The notes under the pieces: model-generated
Databases searched by the model: none
What the model saw: only the letters and a program-made list of their open reading frames with translations
What the model was told of the DNA's origin: nothing
Made by a program: the position numbers and the translations under genes
Shown here: piece by piece, positions 29,362 to 38,394 of the stretch
How positions within the stretch are numbered: the first letter of the stretch is position 1
Layout: each line of letters begins with the position of its first letter
Source of the DNA: CAWJFP01 sp963842155
GTDB lineage: Bacteria > Pseudomonadota > Alphaproteobacteria > JACZXZ01
Length of the DNA: 64,000 nucleotides
Assembly (NCBI GenBank): GCA_963842155.1
Contig: CAWJFP010000012.1
Location: forward strand, 62,001 to 126,000
Direction: 5' to 3'

Positions 29362-30440
29362 TCAGCCGGCCCAGCCCGGCGCCGCGCGAAATCTGTCCGA
29401 CGGCGAAGCCGTTCCAGTTTTGTAAACCGGGCTCGAGCGAGGCCGAGAGCCGGCTCCAGTCCGCCTCGTCGAGCGCGCCCAGATGGCGCAGGACGGCGGC
29501 CATTGCCGCCTCGGCGGCGCGGCCGGCGCCATCCTCGATCTTGAGGGCGATGCCCAGCCCGAGCGAAGGCAGGGCCGCGCAATAGACGCCCTCGGCGCCG
29601 CCTTTGAGCAGGATGCGGCCGCCGGTTCCCGTCGTCACGACCGTGCTGAAGCGCCCGCTTCCCGCCACCAGCTCGGGCCGCGCGGCCATGGCGCGGGCGA
29701 CGCGCCGGCAGGCCTCGGCGCGGCCGGTCGAGAGCGCGCTCGGATCGGCAAGCCTGGCCATGCCCCTCGCCATCGCCGTAAGCGGAATGGCGACGGTCGG
29801 AATGCTGCAGCCGTCGACGCCCATGGGGGCGTGGGAGAGGTCGGTGCCGCAGATCTCGCCGACCGTCGCCAGCCAGCGCTGCTGGACCGGATGGTCGGCC
29901 ATGATGTAGCCGCGCAGGCGCTCGCCGCGATGGCGCGCGGCGGTGAGCATGCTGGCGTGCTTGCCCGAGCAATTATTGTGAGCGGCCGAGGGCGCTAAGC
30001 CCGCGCGGATCAGCGCCGCGGCCGAGGGCGGATGGGAAGGCGGGTGCGCGCCGCATTCGAGGTCGCCGACCTCGAGCCCGATGCGGGCGAGCCAGGCGGC
30101 GACCGCCTCGCGTATGAATCGGCTGCCCGCTATGGGAGGCGCAGGCAAGCGCGATCTCGCTCTCGCTCATCGCGAAAGCGTCCGCGGCACCGGTCTCGAT
30201 CACGGCGAGCGCCTGCAGCGGCTTGATCGCCGAGCGCGGATAGACGGCCTCCTCGACCTGGCCCCAGGCCGCGACGAGCTTGCCGCTTGTATCCGCCACC
30301 GCCGCCGCGCCGCGATGGCGGCTCTCGACGCGGGGCCCGCGCGTCACTTCGACCAGGACCGGGTTCGCGAGCGAGACGCGGGCGGCGGTTTGGGCTTTGG
30401 TCGCGGGCAAGGCTCGGCTGCTCCTGGGACGTCGCGCCAA
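29362..30440 (-). CDS. L-asparaginase II family protein (two apparent frameshifts)
   Basis: The N-terminal part (ARVSLANPVLVEVTRGPRVE, ...AAWGQVEEAVYPRSAIKPLQ..., ...LACASHSGQP) and the rest (HNNCSGKHASMLTAARHRGE, ...ADHPVQQRWLATVGEICG..., LEPGLQNWNGFAVGQI) are the asparaginase II family (Pfam asparaginase_II), with the conserved CSGKHA motif. Two breaks are seen: an extra A (plus strand) at 30117-30118, and one at 29389-29391 after VGQI. Without the second, the protein ends ...VGQIRAAPGWAG at a TGA at 29362-29364 instead of running into the quinone-reductase gene. The start is uncertain (TTG at 30440 or TTG at 30410). Confidence 0.85.
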
Positions 30441-30481
30441 ACACCTTGCCTTGGAGGGGCGCCCAGTGCAAGGTTCCGCTC

Positions 30482-31022
30482 ATGCGCGGCTATTTCGGCA
30501 TCGGCGTGGAAGGCATCAGCAAGCCCATGAATCTGGGCAGCTTGTGGCGCACGGCGCATGCCTTCGGCGCGAGTTTCGTCTTCACCATCGCGGCGAACTA
30601 CTCGCGCCGCGAGGGCGAGCGCGCCGACACCTCGAAGACTTCCGAGCAGATACCCCTCTATCAGGTGGCGGACGTGGATGCGCTGCGCCTGCCTCAGGGC
30701 TGCACGCTCGTGGGCATCGAGATTCTCGACGAGGCGACGGCCTTGCCGAGCTTCCCCCATCCCCGCCAGGCGGCCTATGTGCTGGGGCCCGAACGCGGCC
30801 GGCTCTCGCCCGAGCTCGCGGCGCGCTGCGGCGCTCTCGTCAAGATTCCCGACAAGATTCTCGATCAACCTGGCCGTCGCCGGGGCCCTCGTGATGTATG
30901 ACCGCCTGATCAGCCTGGGACGTTTCGCCGAGCGCCCGCTGCTTGCGGGACAAGAGGCCGTGCCCTTGCCGGTCAACCATTTCGGGCCGCCCATTCGCCG
31001 CCGTCGCAGCGCAAGCGGCTGA
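30482..31022 (+). CDS. SpoU-family (TrmH-like) RNA methyltransferase (one apparent frameshift)
   Basis: The protein of about 179 residues starts MRGYFGIGVEGISKPMNLGS and has the SPOUT-fold motifs AYVLGPERGRLSPELAARC and, after correction, KIPTRFSINLAVAGALVMYD. The last block is the deep-trefoil knot, with the conserved SLNLA-like core. One extra C at 30848-30850 shifts the frame before it. SpoU enzymes 2'-O-methylate ribose in tRNA or rRNA using SAM; the target is unknown. It is divergent from the asparaginase gene, with AAGG eight bases before the start. Confidence 0.9.
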
Positions 31023-31036
31023 GTCGTCGCGACAGG

Positions 31037-31064
31037 AAGGCCCGTGCAACAAGGCCCGTGCAAC
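31037..31064. repeat. 14-base tandem duplication ahead of the IalB-family gene
   Basis: The unit aaggcccgtgcaac occurs twice head-to-tail at 31037-31050 and 31051-31064, between the methyltransferase stop and the start of the next gene. It may displace or duplicate ribosome-site sequence; the real ribosome site of the downstream gene is weak. Confidence 0.85.
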
Positions 31065-31077
31065 CAACTCGCAGCCG

Positions 31078-31626
31078 ATGGAACAGGATATGAAAGACAA
31101 GCTTGCAACGCTCGCTTCCGTGACCTTGGCGCTGGCTCTCGCCTCGTTGCTCGGCAGCGCCGCGGCACTCGCCCAGGAGCCGCCCAAAGAGATCGCAAAG
31201 TTCGGCGACTGGGACGCCCTCAGCTACAAGGACAGCAGCGGCGAGGTCTGCTATGCCGCGACGCTTCCCAAGAAAGAGGAGGGCCACAAGGGCGCCGCGG
31301 GCGAGACCATCCTGCAGGTCACCGACTGGCCGGCCAAGAAGCGCTTCGGCGTGGTCAGCCTCTCGGTCGACTTCACCTACAAGAAGGGCAGCGATGTCGA
31401 GCTCGTGATCGGCAAGGCGCGGCTCAAGCTCAACCCCATCGGCCGTGCCGCCTGGGCCTCGCAGGAAGGCGACGACGCGAAGATCATCCGGGCGATGAAG
31501 AGCGCGGACGAGCTCGTGCTCCGCGCGACCACCGACCAGGGCAAGCCCGCCACCGATAGCTACTCGCTGCGCGGCTTCTCCAAGGCCCTCGATGCGGCCA
31601 ACAAGGCCTGCGGCGTGAAGGGATAG
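31078..31626 (+). CDS. Invasion-associated locus B (IalB) family protein
   Basis: The protein of about 182 residues has a signal peptide (LASVTLALALASLLGSAAAL, cleavage near LAQ) and the IalB-like domain starting FGDWDALSYKDSSGEVCYAA, with two Cys (EVCYA, ACGVKG) probably forming a disulfide. IalB-type proteins are periplasmic; in Bartonella one member affects erythrocyte invasion, but most are of unknown function in free-living alphaproteobacteria. A Met at 31090 is an alternative start. The gene is followed by an intrinsic-terminator-like hairpin. Confidence 0.88.
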   Translation: MEQDMKDKLATLASVTLALALASLLGSAAALAQEPPKEIAKFGDWDALSYKDSSGEVCYAATLPKKEEGHKGAAGETILQVTDWPAKKRFGVVSLSVDFTYKKGSDVELVIGKARLKLNPIGRAAWASQEGDDAKIIRAMKSADELVLRATTDQGKPATDSYSLRGFSKALDAANKACGVKG

Positions 31627-31658
31627 GCGCGCGTCCTTCGCCGGGACCGCGGCCCAAA

Positions 31659-31683
31659 CGAAAAACCCCGCCGAGGCGGGGTT
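31659..31683. terminator. Intrinsic-terminator hairpin after the IalB-family gene
   Basis: The arms aaccccgcc (31664-31672) and ggcggggtt (31675-31683) form a perfect stem; aaaa precedes it on the plus strand. In the minus orientation the hairpin is followed by a T run, so it best terminates leftward transcription from the Rap1a-domain gene and probably works less well for the rightward IalB transcript. Confidence 0.75.
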
Positions 31684-31687
31684 CAGG

Positions 31688-31726
31688 TTAGACCAACTTT
31701 GGGGGGAGTTGGGGTCTCTGGTCTAA
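31688..31726. repeat. Inverted repeat with a G-rich interior
   Basis: Perfect 8-base arms ttagacca (31688-31695) and tggtctaa (31719-31726) enclose a 23-base interior that itself has aact/agtt arms and a run of six G. It lies just past the terminator hairpin in the gap 31627-31876, which holds no gene. It could be part of an RNA structure or a protein site. Confidence 0.55.
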
Positions 31727-31876
31727 AGGGGCTTGTTTTACCCATCTACGGACGGGTGTGCGATTCCCTGCGCGCCGCGCCGAAAAATCAAGAACCGGGC
31801 CGAGCGCGCCGGCTTTCAGGAACGAAAGGAACCCCTACGCGGGTCCGCTCGCGGCGCAGAACCCGGGTGCATTCGT

Positions 31877-32857
31877 TCATTTCGGCTTCGTTGCCGTGCA
31901 TGACCAAGTCTCGTAAAGCGCCTCGATCACGCCGGTCGAGCGGGCGCGGCTCCAGCTTTCAGGATGCTTCTCCGCCCAATTGATGAAGCTCTGCCGCATG
32001 GCTCCATAGCTCGGCGCGTTGCAGATCGCCCGGCTGGAGACCAGCCGCCAGCTATCGGGATGCAACGTCGTCCTCAGCGCGGAAATGAGGACCATCTGGT
32101 CCGCGATACCGGCGATATATTCTAAGCAGGGAGAAGCGTCGGTCGCGCCGTCGGGCGCTTTGCAGGTCTGATAAAGGCCCTGAACGCTCAAAGCGATCTT
32201 CGCGCCCCGCGTATTGGCGCCGATCGCCTCCGGCGCCGCGCCCTTGCCCGCTATGGTGCGCAGCCAGGCGGCGGAATCGGCGTCGCCCTCGCTCGCGGCC
32301 AGATCGAACATCGCGCGCGCCTCATCAGGCCTGCCAAGAGAGTACAGGATGGCGCCTCTTGCGTGATGAACCATCGCCTTCAGGGCCGCCGGGGCCGCGG
32401 CGTTCAGCGGGTCGTTTATCGCGGCGAGCGCGCTATCGGCATGCTGCAATGCCTCGGGATAGCGCCGCAAGCCGCCCAGATCGGTGGCCATGCCGAGCTG
32501 GAGGAGGGCGCGGTAATAGAGGCGCTGCTCAGGTTGCGCGATCCGCTCCACCACCTGATATGCGGTGGTGTATTTTGCCAAGGCGGCGGCGAATTTCCGC
32601 TGCTTCAGCAGGATTTGCGCGTCGTCGATGAGCCACGCGGCGACCGCTGTCGCCGCGTTTTGATTCACGCTTTGGGCCGAGGCGCCGTCGGCCGCCAGGC
32701 TCAACGCCAGCCCCAGGCAAATAGAGGCAAACCGGTGAAATCCGCGCGCCGATCGGGCCGGTGTCAGGGACGCCGCTCGCGCGGGGCGCCGCTCATTTGT
32801 CGGGAGGCGAGCCCAGCTACTGCGCCTCCGGGCGGACGATCGCAAAAGTCGCGTCAA
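31877..32857 (-). CDS. Secreted TPR-like protein with Rap1a/Tai-type C-terminal domain
   Basis: After a signal-like segment (RFASICLGLALSLAADGASA) the protein has two or three TPR-like helices (LKQRKFAAALAKYTTAYQVV, ...LGRPDEARAMFDLAASEG...) and ends in a domain with PCLEYIAGIADQM, ICNAPSYGAMRQSFINWAEK and ALYETWSC, the conserved Cys/Trp pattern of Rap1a-type immunity proteins. The TTG at 32857 and several later codons are possible starts; the first ~40 residues are Arg-rich and may not be translated. Rap1a-like proteins are periplasmic T6SS immunity proteins in Serratia, but the domain is widespread without T6SS, and no effector gene is nearby. Confidence 0.75.
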   Translation of the reverse strand: MTRLLRSSARRRSSWARLPTNERRPARAASLTPARSARGFHRFASICLGLALSLAADGASAQSVNQNAATAVAAWLIDDAQILLKQRKFAAALAKYTTAYQVVERIAQPEQRLYYRALLQLGMATDLGGLRRYPEALQHADSALAAINDPLNAAAPAALKAMVHHARGAILYSLGRPDEARAMFDLAASEGDADSAAWLRTIAGKGAAPEAIGANTRGAKIALSVQGLYQTCKAPDGATDASPCLEYIAGIADQMVLISALRTTLHPDSWRLVSSRAICNAPSYGAMRQSFINWAEKHPESWSRARSTGVIEALYETWSCTATKPK

Positions 32858-33470
32858 TGGGCCCTCCCGAGTCAGGGCTATCTTCCTTGAAGAAGCCTTT
32901 GACGGTGTTTACCAATTCTTGAAGCATGGTCGGGCGCTGAACGGGAGTTCCGTCCGCGTTGAAATTCTGCACGGTCGGCTCGCCGTTGGGCTGATGAAAG
33001 TACACGGTCTGGAACGGGACGCCCGTGCTGCCATCGAATGGGGTGCCGTCTGGCTGGTACCGGCTGACCTGGACCATGCCGCTCGGCAGGACCTGCGTCA
33101 CTTCCTTGGTTCCGTCGTCTCTCACATCCGTGATGGTCGTGGTGGGATCCGTCGGCGACACGCTCGCGTTGGCCGAAGAAGGCGCTTCTGCTGCGGATGG
33201 CGGCGGCGCGCCGCTATTGTCCGGATCGCCCATGTTGCTCCCGGCATTGGGATCGGGCATTTGCATCCCCGGCCCGCCATAACCCGGCCCGCCGTAACCC
33301 GGACCGCCGATGCCCGGAAAAGCGCCGCCACCGAAGGCTCCCCGCCCTCCCGTGCCGCCGGTGCCGCCCATGCCGTTGGCAAAAGCGGGTCGGGGGGCAG
33401 CGCCGAGCAGCGCGAGCGCAATAAAGCACGATGCGAGGATGCGAAAAAGGAATGCCAGCTTCGATTGCAT
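32817..33470 (-). CDS. Gly-rich secreted protein of unknown function
   Basis: The protein (start MQSKLAFLFRILASCFIALA) has a signal peptide ending near PAFA, a Gly-rich segment with three GGPGY/GGPG repeats (about residues 50-75), a Pro/Ala/Ser-rich stretch and a C-terminal domain with repeating short beta motifs (VTQVLPSGMVQVSRYQPDGT, FHQPNGEPTVQNFNADGTP). These look like repeated xxPDG or NADG turns. The 3' end overlaps the possible start of the Rap1a-domain gene. A Met at 33503 is possible, but GGGGAG sits ahead of 33470. Family unknown. Confidence 0.75.
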   Translation of the reverse strand: MQSKLAFLFRILASCFIALALLGAAPRPAFANGMGGTGGTGGRGAFGGGAFPGIGGPGYGGPGYGGPGMQMPDPNAGSNMGDPDNSGAPPPSAAEAPSSANASVSPTDPTTTITDVRDDGTKEVTQVLPSGMVQVSRYQPDGTPFDGSTGVPFQTVYFHQPNGEPTVQNFNADGTPVQRPTMLQELVNTVKGFFKEDSPDSGGPIDATFAIVRPEAQ

Positions 33471-33602
33471 GGCGACCGCAACTCCCCTTGCGATCAGTCT
33501 CATCCGCCCTTCCCCAATGACGGGCTTTCCTTATGTCAAGCTACGCCCTTTGGACCTATGCGACAAGTCGGGCCATAAAATCTCGGGGCAAGTACGCGCC
33601 AT

Positions 33603-35150
33603 TTACAGGAGCATTACGAGAATCGCGAGCGCCAGAAGCACTGTCGCGGCCCAGGCGAGCCAGAGGAGAGTGCGGTCTCGGCCGCGCCCCCCGGCGAGCG
33701 CCGCGAGGCTCTCGGGATGGAGACGAAGCCCGCCGCGCGCCAGCTGGTCGATGACGGTCTCGATCTCGCGTGCGAGCGTCGGAAGCCTTTGCAACGCCTC
33801 GCCCGCGGAGCGGACGGCGTCGGCGATCACGGCCTCGGGGCCGCGATTGGCGCGCATCCAGTCCTCGATCAAGGGGCGCGCCAGGGCCCACATATTGATC
33901 TCCGGCGCGAGCTTGCGTCCCACGCCCTCGGCCAGCAGCATCGACTTCTGCAGCAACAGCAGCTCGAGCCGCGTCTCCATTTCGAAAGCGGCCGTGACCT
34001 GGAAAAGCTGCCCGAGCAAGCGGGCGAGGGAGATCTCGTTGAGCGGCCGGTTGCGGATGGGCTCGCCGATGGCGCGGCAGGCTTGCGCGAAGGCGCCTAT
34101 CGATTTCGACCCCGGCACATAGCCGGCGCGGAAATGCACCTCGGCAACCCTTTGGTAATCGCCGGCGAGGAAGCCCGTGAGCATCTCGGCGAGATAATGC
34201 CGCGTCTTGCGCTCGAGCCGGCCCATGATGCCGAAATCGACCATGACGATGCGGCCTTCCTCGTCGACGAAAAGGTTTCCCGGATGCATGTCTGCGTGGA
34301 AGAAGCCGTCGCGGAACACCTGGTTGAAGAAGCCGTTGGCGGCCCGCGCCACGATCTCGAGCGGATCATGGCCGGCCTCGACCAGCGTCTCGCGCTCGTC
34401 GATGGGGATGCCGGCGATGCGCTCGAGCGTGAGCACGCGCCGCGCTGTGCGCTGCCAATCGACCTTGGGGACGCGCTGCCCCGGGTCCGCGGCCAGATTC
34501 TCCGCGAGCTCGGCCGCGGCGGCGGCCTCGAGGCGCAGATCCATCTCGAGCGTCACCATGTCGCGGAAGCTCGCCACCACCTGCCGCGGCTTGAGGCGCC
34601 GCAGCTCGGGGCGCCGCCGTTCGACGATGCCGGCGAGCCAGTCGAAGAGCTCGATGTCGCGGGCAAAGGCCGCCTCGATGCCGGGGCGCAGGATCTTGAC
34701 CGCAACGGGCGTGCCCTCGACCGTGGCGGCGTAATGCACTTGCGCGATCGAGGCCGCCGCGACGGGAAATTCGTCGAAGCTGGAGAAGAGCTCGCGCAAG
34801 GGGCGGCCCAGCTCCGCTTCGACCGTCGCGCGCGCCTCGGCGGCGGGGAAGGGGGGCAGGCGGTCCTGCAGCGCGGAGAGATCCTCGGCCAGCTCCTCGC
34901 CCAGGATGTCCGAGCGCACGGAGAGCGCCTGGCCGAGCTTGATGAAGCTGGGGCCCAGAGCGTGGCAGGCGGCGGCTAGGCGCTCGCCCGGTCGGCCGGG
35001 ATGTTGGCCCGGCCGCTTCGCGAGGAGCCGTGCAGCGAGTGCCACGGCGGGCGAGAGCTCCGCTCGCTCGAGCAGGAACAGCGCATCATAGCGCCCCAGC
35101 GTGCGAATGATGACCCAGAGCCGGACGAGATGGCGAAAAGCGCGCTGCAA
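33603..35150 (-). CDS. ubiB: UbiB/ABC1-family atypical kinase, ubiquinone biosynthesis
   Basis: The protein of about 515 residues has the ABC1/ADCK core: KLGQALSVRSDIL (KxGQ motif), the nucleotide-binding AAASIAQVHYA, VKILRPGIE, the catalytic-loop HADMHPGNLFVDEEG and VDFGIMG (DFG), followed by two C-terminal transmembrane helices (TLLWLAWAATVLLALAILVML). It supports coenzyme Q synthesis, probably as an ATPase. A TTG at 35150 is the best start (LQRAFRHLVRLW), nine bases after the ubiE stop, so ubiE-ubiB form an operon. Confidence 0.94.
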   Translation of the reverse strand: MQRAFRHLVRLWVIIRTLGRYDALFLLERAELSPAVALAARLLAKRPGQHPGRPGERLAAACHALGPSFIKLGQALSVRSDILGEELAEDLSALQDRLPPFPAAEARATVEAELGRPLRELFSSFDEFPVAAASIAQVHYAATVEGTPVAVKILRPGIEAAFARDIELFDWLAGIVERRRPELRRLKPRQVVASFRDMVTLEMDLRLEAAAAAELAENLAADPGQRVPKVDWQRTARRVLTLERIAGIPIDERETLVEAGHDPLEIVARAANGFFNQVFRDGFFHADMHPGNLFVDEEGRIVMVDFGIMGRLERKTRHYLAEMLTGFLAGDYQRVAEVHFRAGYVPGSKSIGAFAQACRAIGEPIRNRPLNEISLARLLGQLFQVTAAFEMETRLELLLLQKSMLLAEGVGRKLAPEINMWALARPLIEDWMRANRGPEAVIADAVRSAGEALQRLPTLAREIETVIDQLARGGLRLHPESLAALAGGRGRDRTLLWLAWAATVLLALAILVMLL

Positions 35151-35158
35151 GACGCCGC

Positions 35159-35944
35159 TCAGATGCGCCAGGCGGAATGGAGCGCCGCGATGCCGCCCGA
35201 CAGGTTGCGGATCTTTATCTGGCCCAGTCCCGCGCGGGCGATCCGCTCGGCGAGCGCGGCTTGCGCGGGGAAGCGGCGGATGCTCTCGACCAGATAGCGG
35301 TACGCGCTCTCGTCGCCCGTCACGAGCCCGCCTATGCGCGGCACCACGGCGAAGGAATAGCGCTCGTAGAGCTCGCCCAGAAGCGGCAAGGCGACGCGGC
35401 TGAATTCGAGGCAAAGAAACCGCCCGCCCGGCTTGAGCACGCGCCGCGCCTCGGCGAGCGTCGCGTCGATATAGGTCACGTTGCGCAGCCCGAAGGCGAT
35501 TAAATAGGCATCGACGCTGCGGTCGGCGAAGGGCAGGGCCTCGGCATTGCAGCCGAGCCAGTCGACGCCATGGAGGATGGCGCGGTCGATCGCCCGGTCG
35601 CGCCCGACGCGGATCATCGCCTCGTTGATGTCGCAGACTAAGATGCGCGCTTTCCCCTGCGTCCGCCGGCAGATGCGAAAGGCCACGTCGCCGGTGCCGC
35701 CCGCGAGCTCGAGGATCGTCTGACCCGCGCGCGGGGCAAGCCAATCGACCATGGCGTCCTTCCATAGCCGATGGATGCCCAGGCTCATCAGATCGTTCAT
35801 CAGGTCGTAGCGGCCCGCGACCCGGTCGAATACCTCGCGCACCAGATCCTGCTTGGCCTCGACGGGTACGCGCCGGTAGCCGAAATCGGCCTCGCGCGCG
35901 GTGCGCGCCGAGGCCTCGCCTTCGCTCATGGAGCCATCCGACAT
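35159..35944 (-). CDS. ubiE: Ubiquinone/menaquinone biosynthesis C-methyltransferase
   Basis: The protein of about 261 residues has SAM-binding LELAGGTGDVAFRICRRT, the family block FGLRNVTYIDATLAEARRVL and the end NLSGGIAALHSAWRI typical of UbiE. It methylates the benzoquinone ring during ubiquinone synthesis. Met at 35944 or 35929 can be the start (FGYRRVPVEAKQDLVREVFD is the conserved beginning). It is divergent from mutM, and together with ubiB forms the common alphaproteobacterial mutM/ubiE/ubiB neighbourhood. Confidence 0.96.
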   Translation of the reverse strand: MSDGSMSEGEASARTAREADFGYRRVPVEAKQDLVREVFDRVAGRYDLMNDLMSLGIHRLWKDAMVDWLAPRAGQTILELAGGTGDVAFRICRRTQGKARILVCDINEAMIRVGRDRAIDRAILHGVDWLGCNAEALPFADRSVDAYLIAFGLRNVTYIDATLAEARRVLKPGGRFLCLEFSRVALPLLGELYERYSFAVVPRIGGLVTGDESAYRYLVESIRRFPAQAALAERIARAGLGQIKIRNLSGGIAALHSAWRI

Positions 35945-36103
35945 GCGGCGGACGATAGCGCAAGCGCCGGGCAGGAGGCTAGGCGCGCGCCATCGCTTGC
36001 GGCGCGGTCTCCTCAATTTTTCCAATTTAAGGGTTCTTTAGAGGGTCAGGCGGCACATTGGCTTCGCTGAAGACCACCCACTTGCAAATGCAGACCGAAA
36101 CCG

Positions 36104-36217
36104 ATGCTTAGGATCATTCGACGATTGCTCGAAAACGAACGAGGCGTGCCGCTGATCGAATATGGGCTGATCGCCGGACTTCTCGCCATCGCTATCTTCG
36201 AATCCTTGGCATCCTAG
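36104..36217 (+). CDS. Tiny Flp-type pilin-like protein
   Basis: The 37-residue frame MLRIIRRLLENERGVPLIEY, GLIAGLLAIAIFESLAS has the Flp/Fap pilin arrangement: basic N terminus, ERG..-IEY-GLIA (Glu at the +5-like position of the hydrophobic helix). Flp pilins are usually 50-65 residues and encoded in tad loci; no tad genes are nearby, and this copy stops early. The gap around it (35945-36331) holds nothing else. It is an orphan or a truncated pilin. Confidence 0.65.
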   Translation: MLRIIRRLLENERGVPLIEYGLIAGLLAIAIFESLAS

Positions 36218-36331
36218 AAAACCACCCGCGCAAGCTGTTGAATGACGTCGCCGCCGACGACCGGCGGCTCGCGTCGCCGCGACTGGAAGTCCCATATCCC
36301 GCTGCCGCGAATCCTGCTAGTAGCTCGCGTC

Positions 36332-37166
36332 ATGCCGGAGCTGCCCGAAGTTGAAACCGTCTGCCGCGGATTGGCCGCCACGCTTGCGGGCCACAGGCTT
36401 GCGCGCATCCGCACGCTCAGGCCGGACCTGCGCGTTCCTCTGCCGAAACGGCTCGACCGGCGTCTCGCGGGGCGCAAGATTCTCGCGATCGATCGCCGCG
36501 CGAAATATATCCTCATTCATTTCGAAGACGGCCCCGTGCTGCTTGGCGCATCTCGGCATGTCGGGCCGCATGGTGATCGGCAACGGCACGCCGCCCGGGC
36601 CCCATGATCATGTGATCTTCGAGACCGAGGACGGCACCGAGGTGCGTTTCCATGACCATCGCCGCTTCGGCCTTCTTCTCCTCACCACCGAAAAAGATTG
36701 GCCGAAGCATCCGCTCATTCGCGAGCTGGGGCCCGAGCCGCTCGATCCGGGCTTCGACGGCGCGGCGCTTTCGCGTGCCCTCGCCGGCAAGCGCACGCCG
36801 ATCAAGGCCGCCCTGCTGGACCAGAAGGTGGTCGCCGGGCTCGGCAATATATATGTGTGCGAAAGCCTCCACCGCGCCGGGCTCTCGCCGCGCCGGCTGG
36901 CGCTCGCTTGCGTGGGCGGGCGCGCCGAGCGTCTCGCGACCGCGATCCGCGCCGTGCTGGAGGAGGCGATCGCGGCCGGCGGCTCCTCTTTGCGCGATCA
37001 CCTGCGGCCTTCGGGCGAGCTCGGCTATTTCCAGCATCGCTGGGCCGTCTATGGGCGCGAGGGCGAGGCTTGCCGACAATGCGCGGCCCGGGGCCGCGCC
37101 GGCAAGGTTCGACGCATCGTGCAATCGGGCCGCTCAAGCTTTTTCTGTCCAGCCTGCCAGCGCTGA
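36332..37166 (+). CDS. mutM: Formamidopyrimidine-DNA glycosylase MutM (one apparent frameshift)
   Basis: The protein starts MPELPEVETVCRGLAATLAG, with catalytic Pro2 and Glu3 and the H2TH region. An extra G at 36545-36546 breaks the frame after EDGPVLL; with it removed the sequence reads LLAHLGMSGRMVIGNGTP and continues to the Zn finger CRQC...FFCPACQR at the C terminus (about 277 residues). MutM removes 8-oxoguanine and formamidopyrimidines. It is divergent from ubiE. Because the enzyme is normally non-essential, a real lesion is possible, but a sequence error is more likely. Confidence 0.94.
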
Positions 37167-37182
37167 GGTAAAAAGCCGGTCC

Positions 37183-37575
37183 ATGGAAAAGCGCCGCAAG
37201 CTCGCGCGTTATCTCGGCCGTGCGGCCGCGATAGGCTTGGCCCTGACGCTGCTCGCCGTAAATCCGCCGGCGCGCGCCGCCGACGCCTTCGTCGCCGGGC
37301 TCGAGGATCTGCCCTTGATGCCGGGCTTGGCCACGGTCGACGGCGCGGGGCTCGTCTTCGACGAGCCGCAAGGACGCATCGTCGAGGCCTATGCGAAGGG
37401 CAAGACCAGCCGCGGCCAGGTGCTGAGCTTCTACGCCGGGACGCTGCCCCAGCTCGGCTGGAGCAAGATCGGGCCGGCGGAATATCGCCGCGAGGGCGAG
37501 CGGCTCAGGATCGAGTTCAAGGAGAAGGCCGGCGAGGGCGAACTCACCGTTCGTTTCTTCCTCTCGCCCGGCTGA
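37183..37575 (+). CDS. Small secreted protein, hypothetical
   Basis: The 130-residue protein has a signal peptide (KLARYLGRAAAIGLALTLLA, cleavage near ARAADA) and a mature part (MPGLATVDGAGLVFDEPQGR, ...VLSFYAGTLPQLGWSKIGPA..., ELTVRFFLSPG) that looks like a small alpha/beta domain. The mutM gene is 16 bases upstream and a hydratase gene 42 bases downstream, so it may be co-transcribed. The ARxFYxxxLPxLGW pattern occurs in several hypothetical periplasmic proteins of alphaproteobacteria. Function unknown. Confidence 0.8.
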   Translation: MEKRRKLARYLGRAAAIGLALTLLAVNPPARAADAFVAGLEDLPLMPGLATVDGAGLVFDEPQGRIVEAYAKGKTSRGQVLSFYAGTLPQLGWSKIGPAEYRREGERLRIEFKEKAGEGELTVRFFLSPG

Positions 37576-37617
37576 ACGACGCGGCGGCCGGCTTCACAAA
37601 TCCGGAGAGGAGCACCG

Positions 37618-38394
37618 ATGGCTCACGAGCATATCATCGTCGAGACGCGCGGCCCGGTCGGGCTGATCACCCTCAACCGGCCGCAGGCGCTGAACGCGCT
37701 CTGCTCGCCGCTCATCGCCGAGCTGGCCGAGGCGCTCGACGGCTTCGAGGCGGACGACGCCATCGGCGCAATCGTGCTGACCGGCAGCGACAAGGCCTTC
37801 GCCGCCGGCGCCGATATCAAGGAGATGCAGCCGCGCGACTATATGGACGTCTATCTTGCCGACTTCATCACCAAAGGATGGGAGCGGGTCGCCGCCTGCC
37901 GCAAGCCGGTCATCGCGGCGGTCGCCGGCTTCGCCTTGGGCGGCGGCTGCGAGCTCGCCATGATGTGCGATTTCATCCTGGCGGCCGACAATGCGCGCTT
38001 CGGCCAGCCGGAGATCAAGCTCGGCACGCTTCCGGGCGCGGGCGGCACGCAACGCCTCACCCGCTTCGTCGGCAAGTCGAAGGCGATGGAAATGGTGCTG
38101 ACGGGGCGCATGATGGATGCGGCCGAGGCCGAGCGGGCGGGTCTGGTGAGCCGCGTCCTGCCGGCTGCCGAGCTGGTGCCCGAGGCGCTCAAGGTGGCGG
38201 AGCAGATCGCCAGGCTCTCGCGCCCCGCGGTGCTGATGGCGAAAGAGGCGGTCAATCGCTCCTACGAGACGACGCTCGCCGAGGGCGTGCGGTTCGAGCG
38301 CCGTCTGTTCCATTCGAGCTTCGCGCTGCAGGACCAGAAGGAAGGCATGCGGGCCTTCGCCGAGAAGCGCGCGCCGAAGTTCGAGAACCGCTGA
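37618..38394 (+). CDS. Enoyl-CoA hydratase
   Basis: The 258-residue crotonase (start MAHEHIIVETRGPVGLITLN) has the CoA-binding and oxyanion-hole motif FAAGADIKEM, the second oxyanion-hole FALGGGCELAMMCD with the catalytic-Glu region QPEIKLGTLPGAGGTQRLTR, and LVSRVLPAAEL. It is the short-chain hydratase of beta-oxidation. GGAG precedes the start. It lies between the hypothetical protein gene and rpsT. Confidence 0.95.
   Translation: MAHEHIIVETRGPVGLITLNRPQALNALCSPLIAELAEALDGFEADDAIGAIVLTGSDKAFAAGADIKEMQPRDYMDVYLADFITKGWERVAACRKPVIAAVAGFALGGGCELAMMCDFILAADNARFGQPEIKLGTLPGAGGTQRLTRFVGKSKAMEMVLTGRMMDAAEAERAGLVSRVLPAAELVPEALKVAEQIARLSRPAVLMAKEAVNRSYETTLAEGVRFERRLFHSSFALQDQKEGMRAFAEKRAPKFENR

Noticed and set aside
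28334..30148. An apparent asparaginase-quinone reductase fusion protein
   Set aside because: The join disappears when one base at 29389-29391 is removed: the asparaginase then ends at 29362 and the reductase has its own ribosome site and start at 29317.
31877..32857. T6SS immunity role for the Rap1a-domain protein
   Set aside because: No effector or T6SS gene is near; the domain is common in periplasmic proteins without that function.
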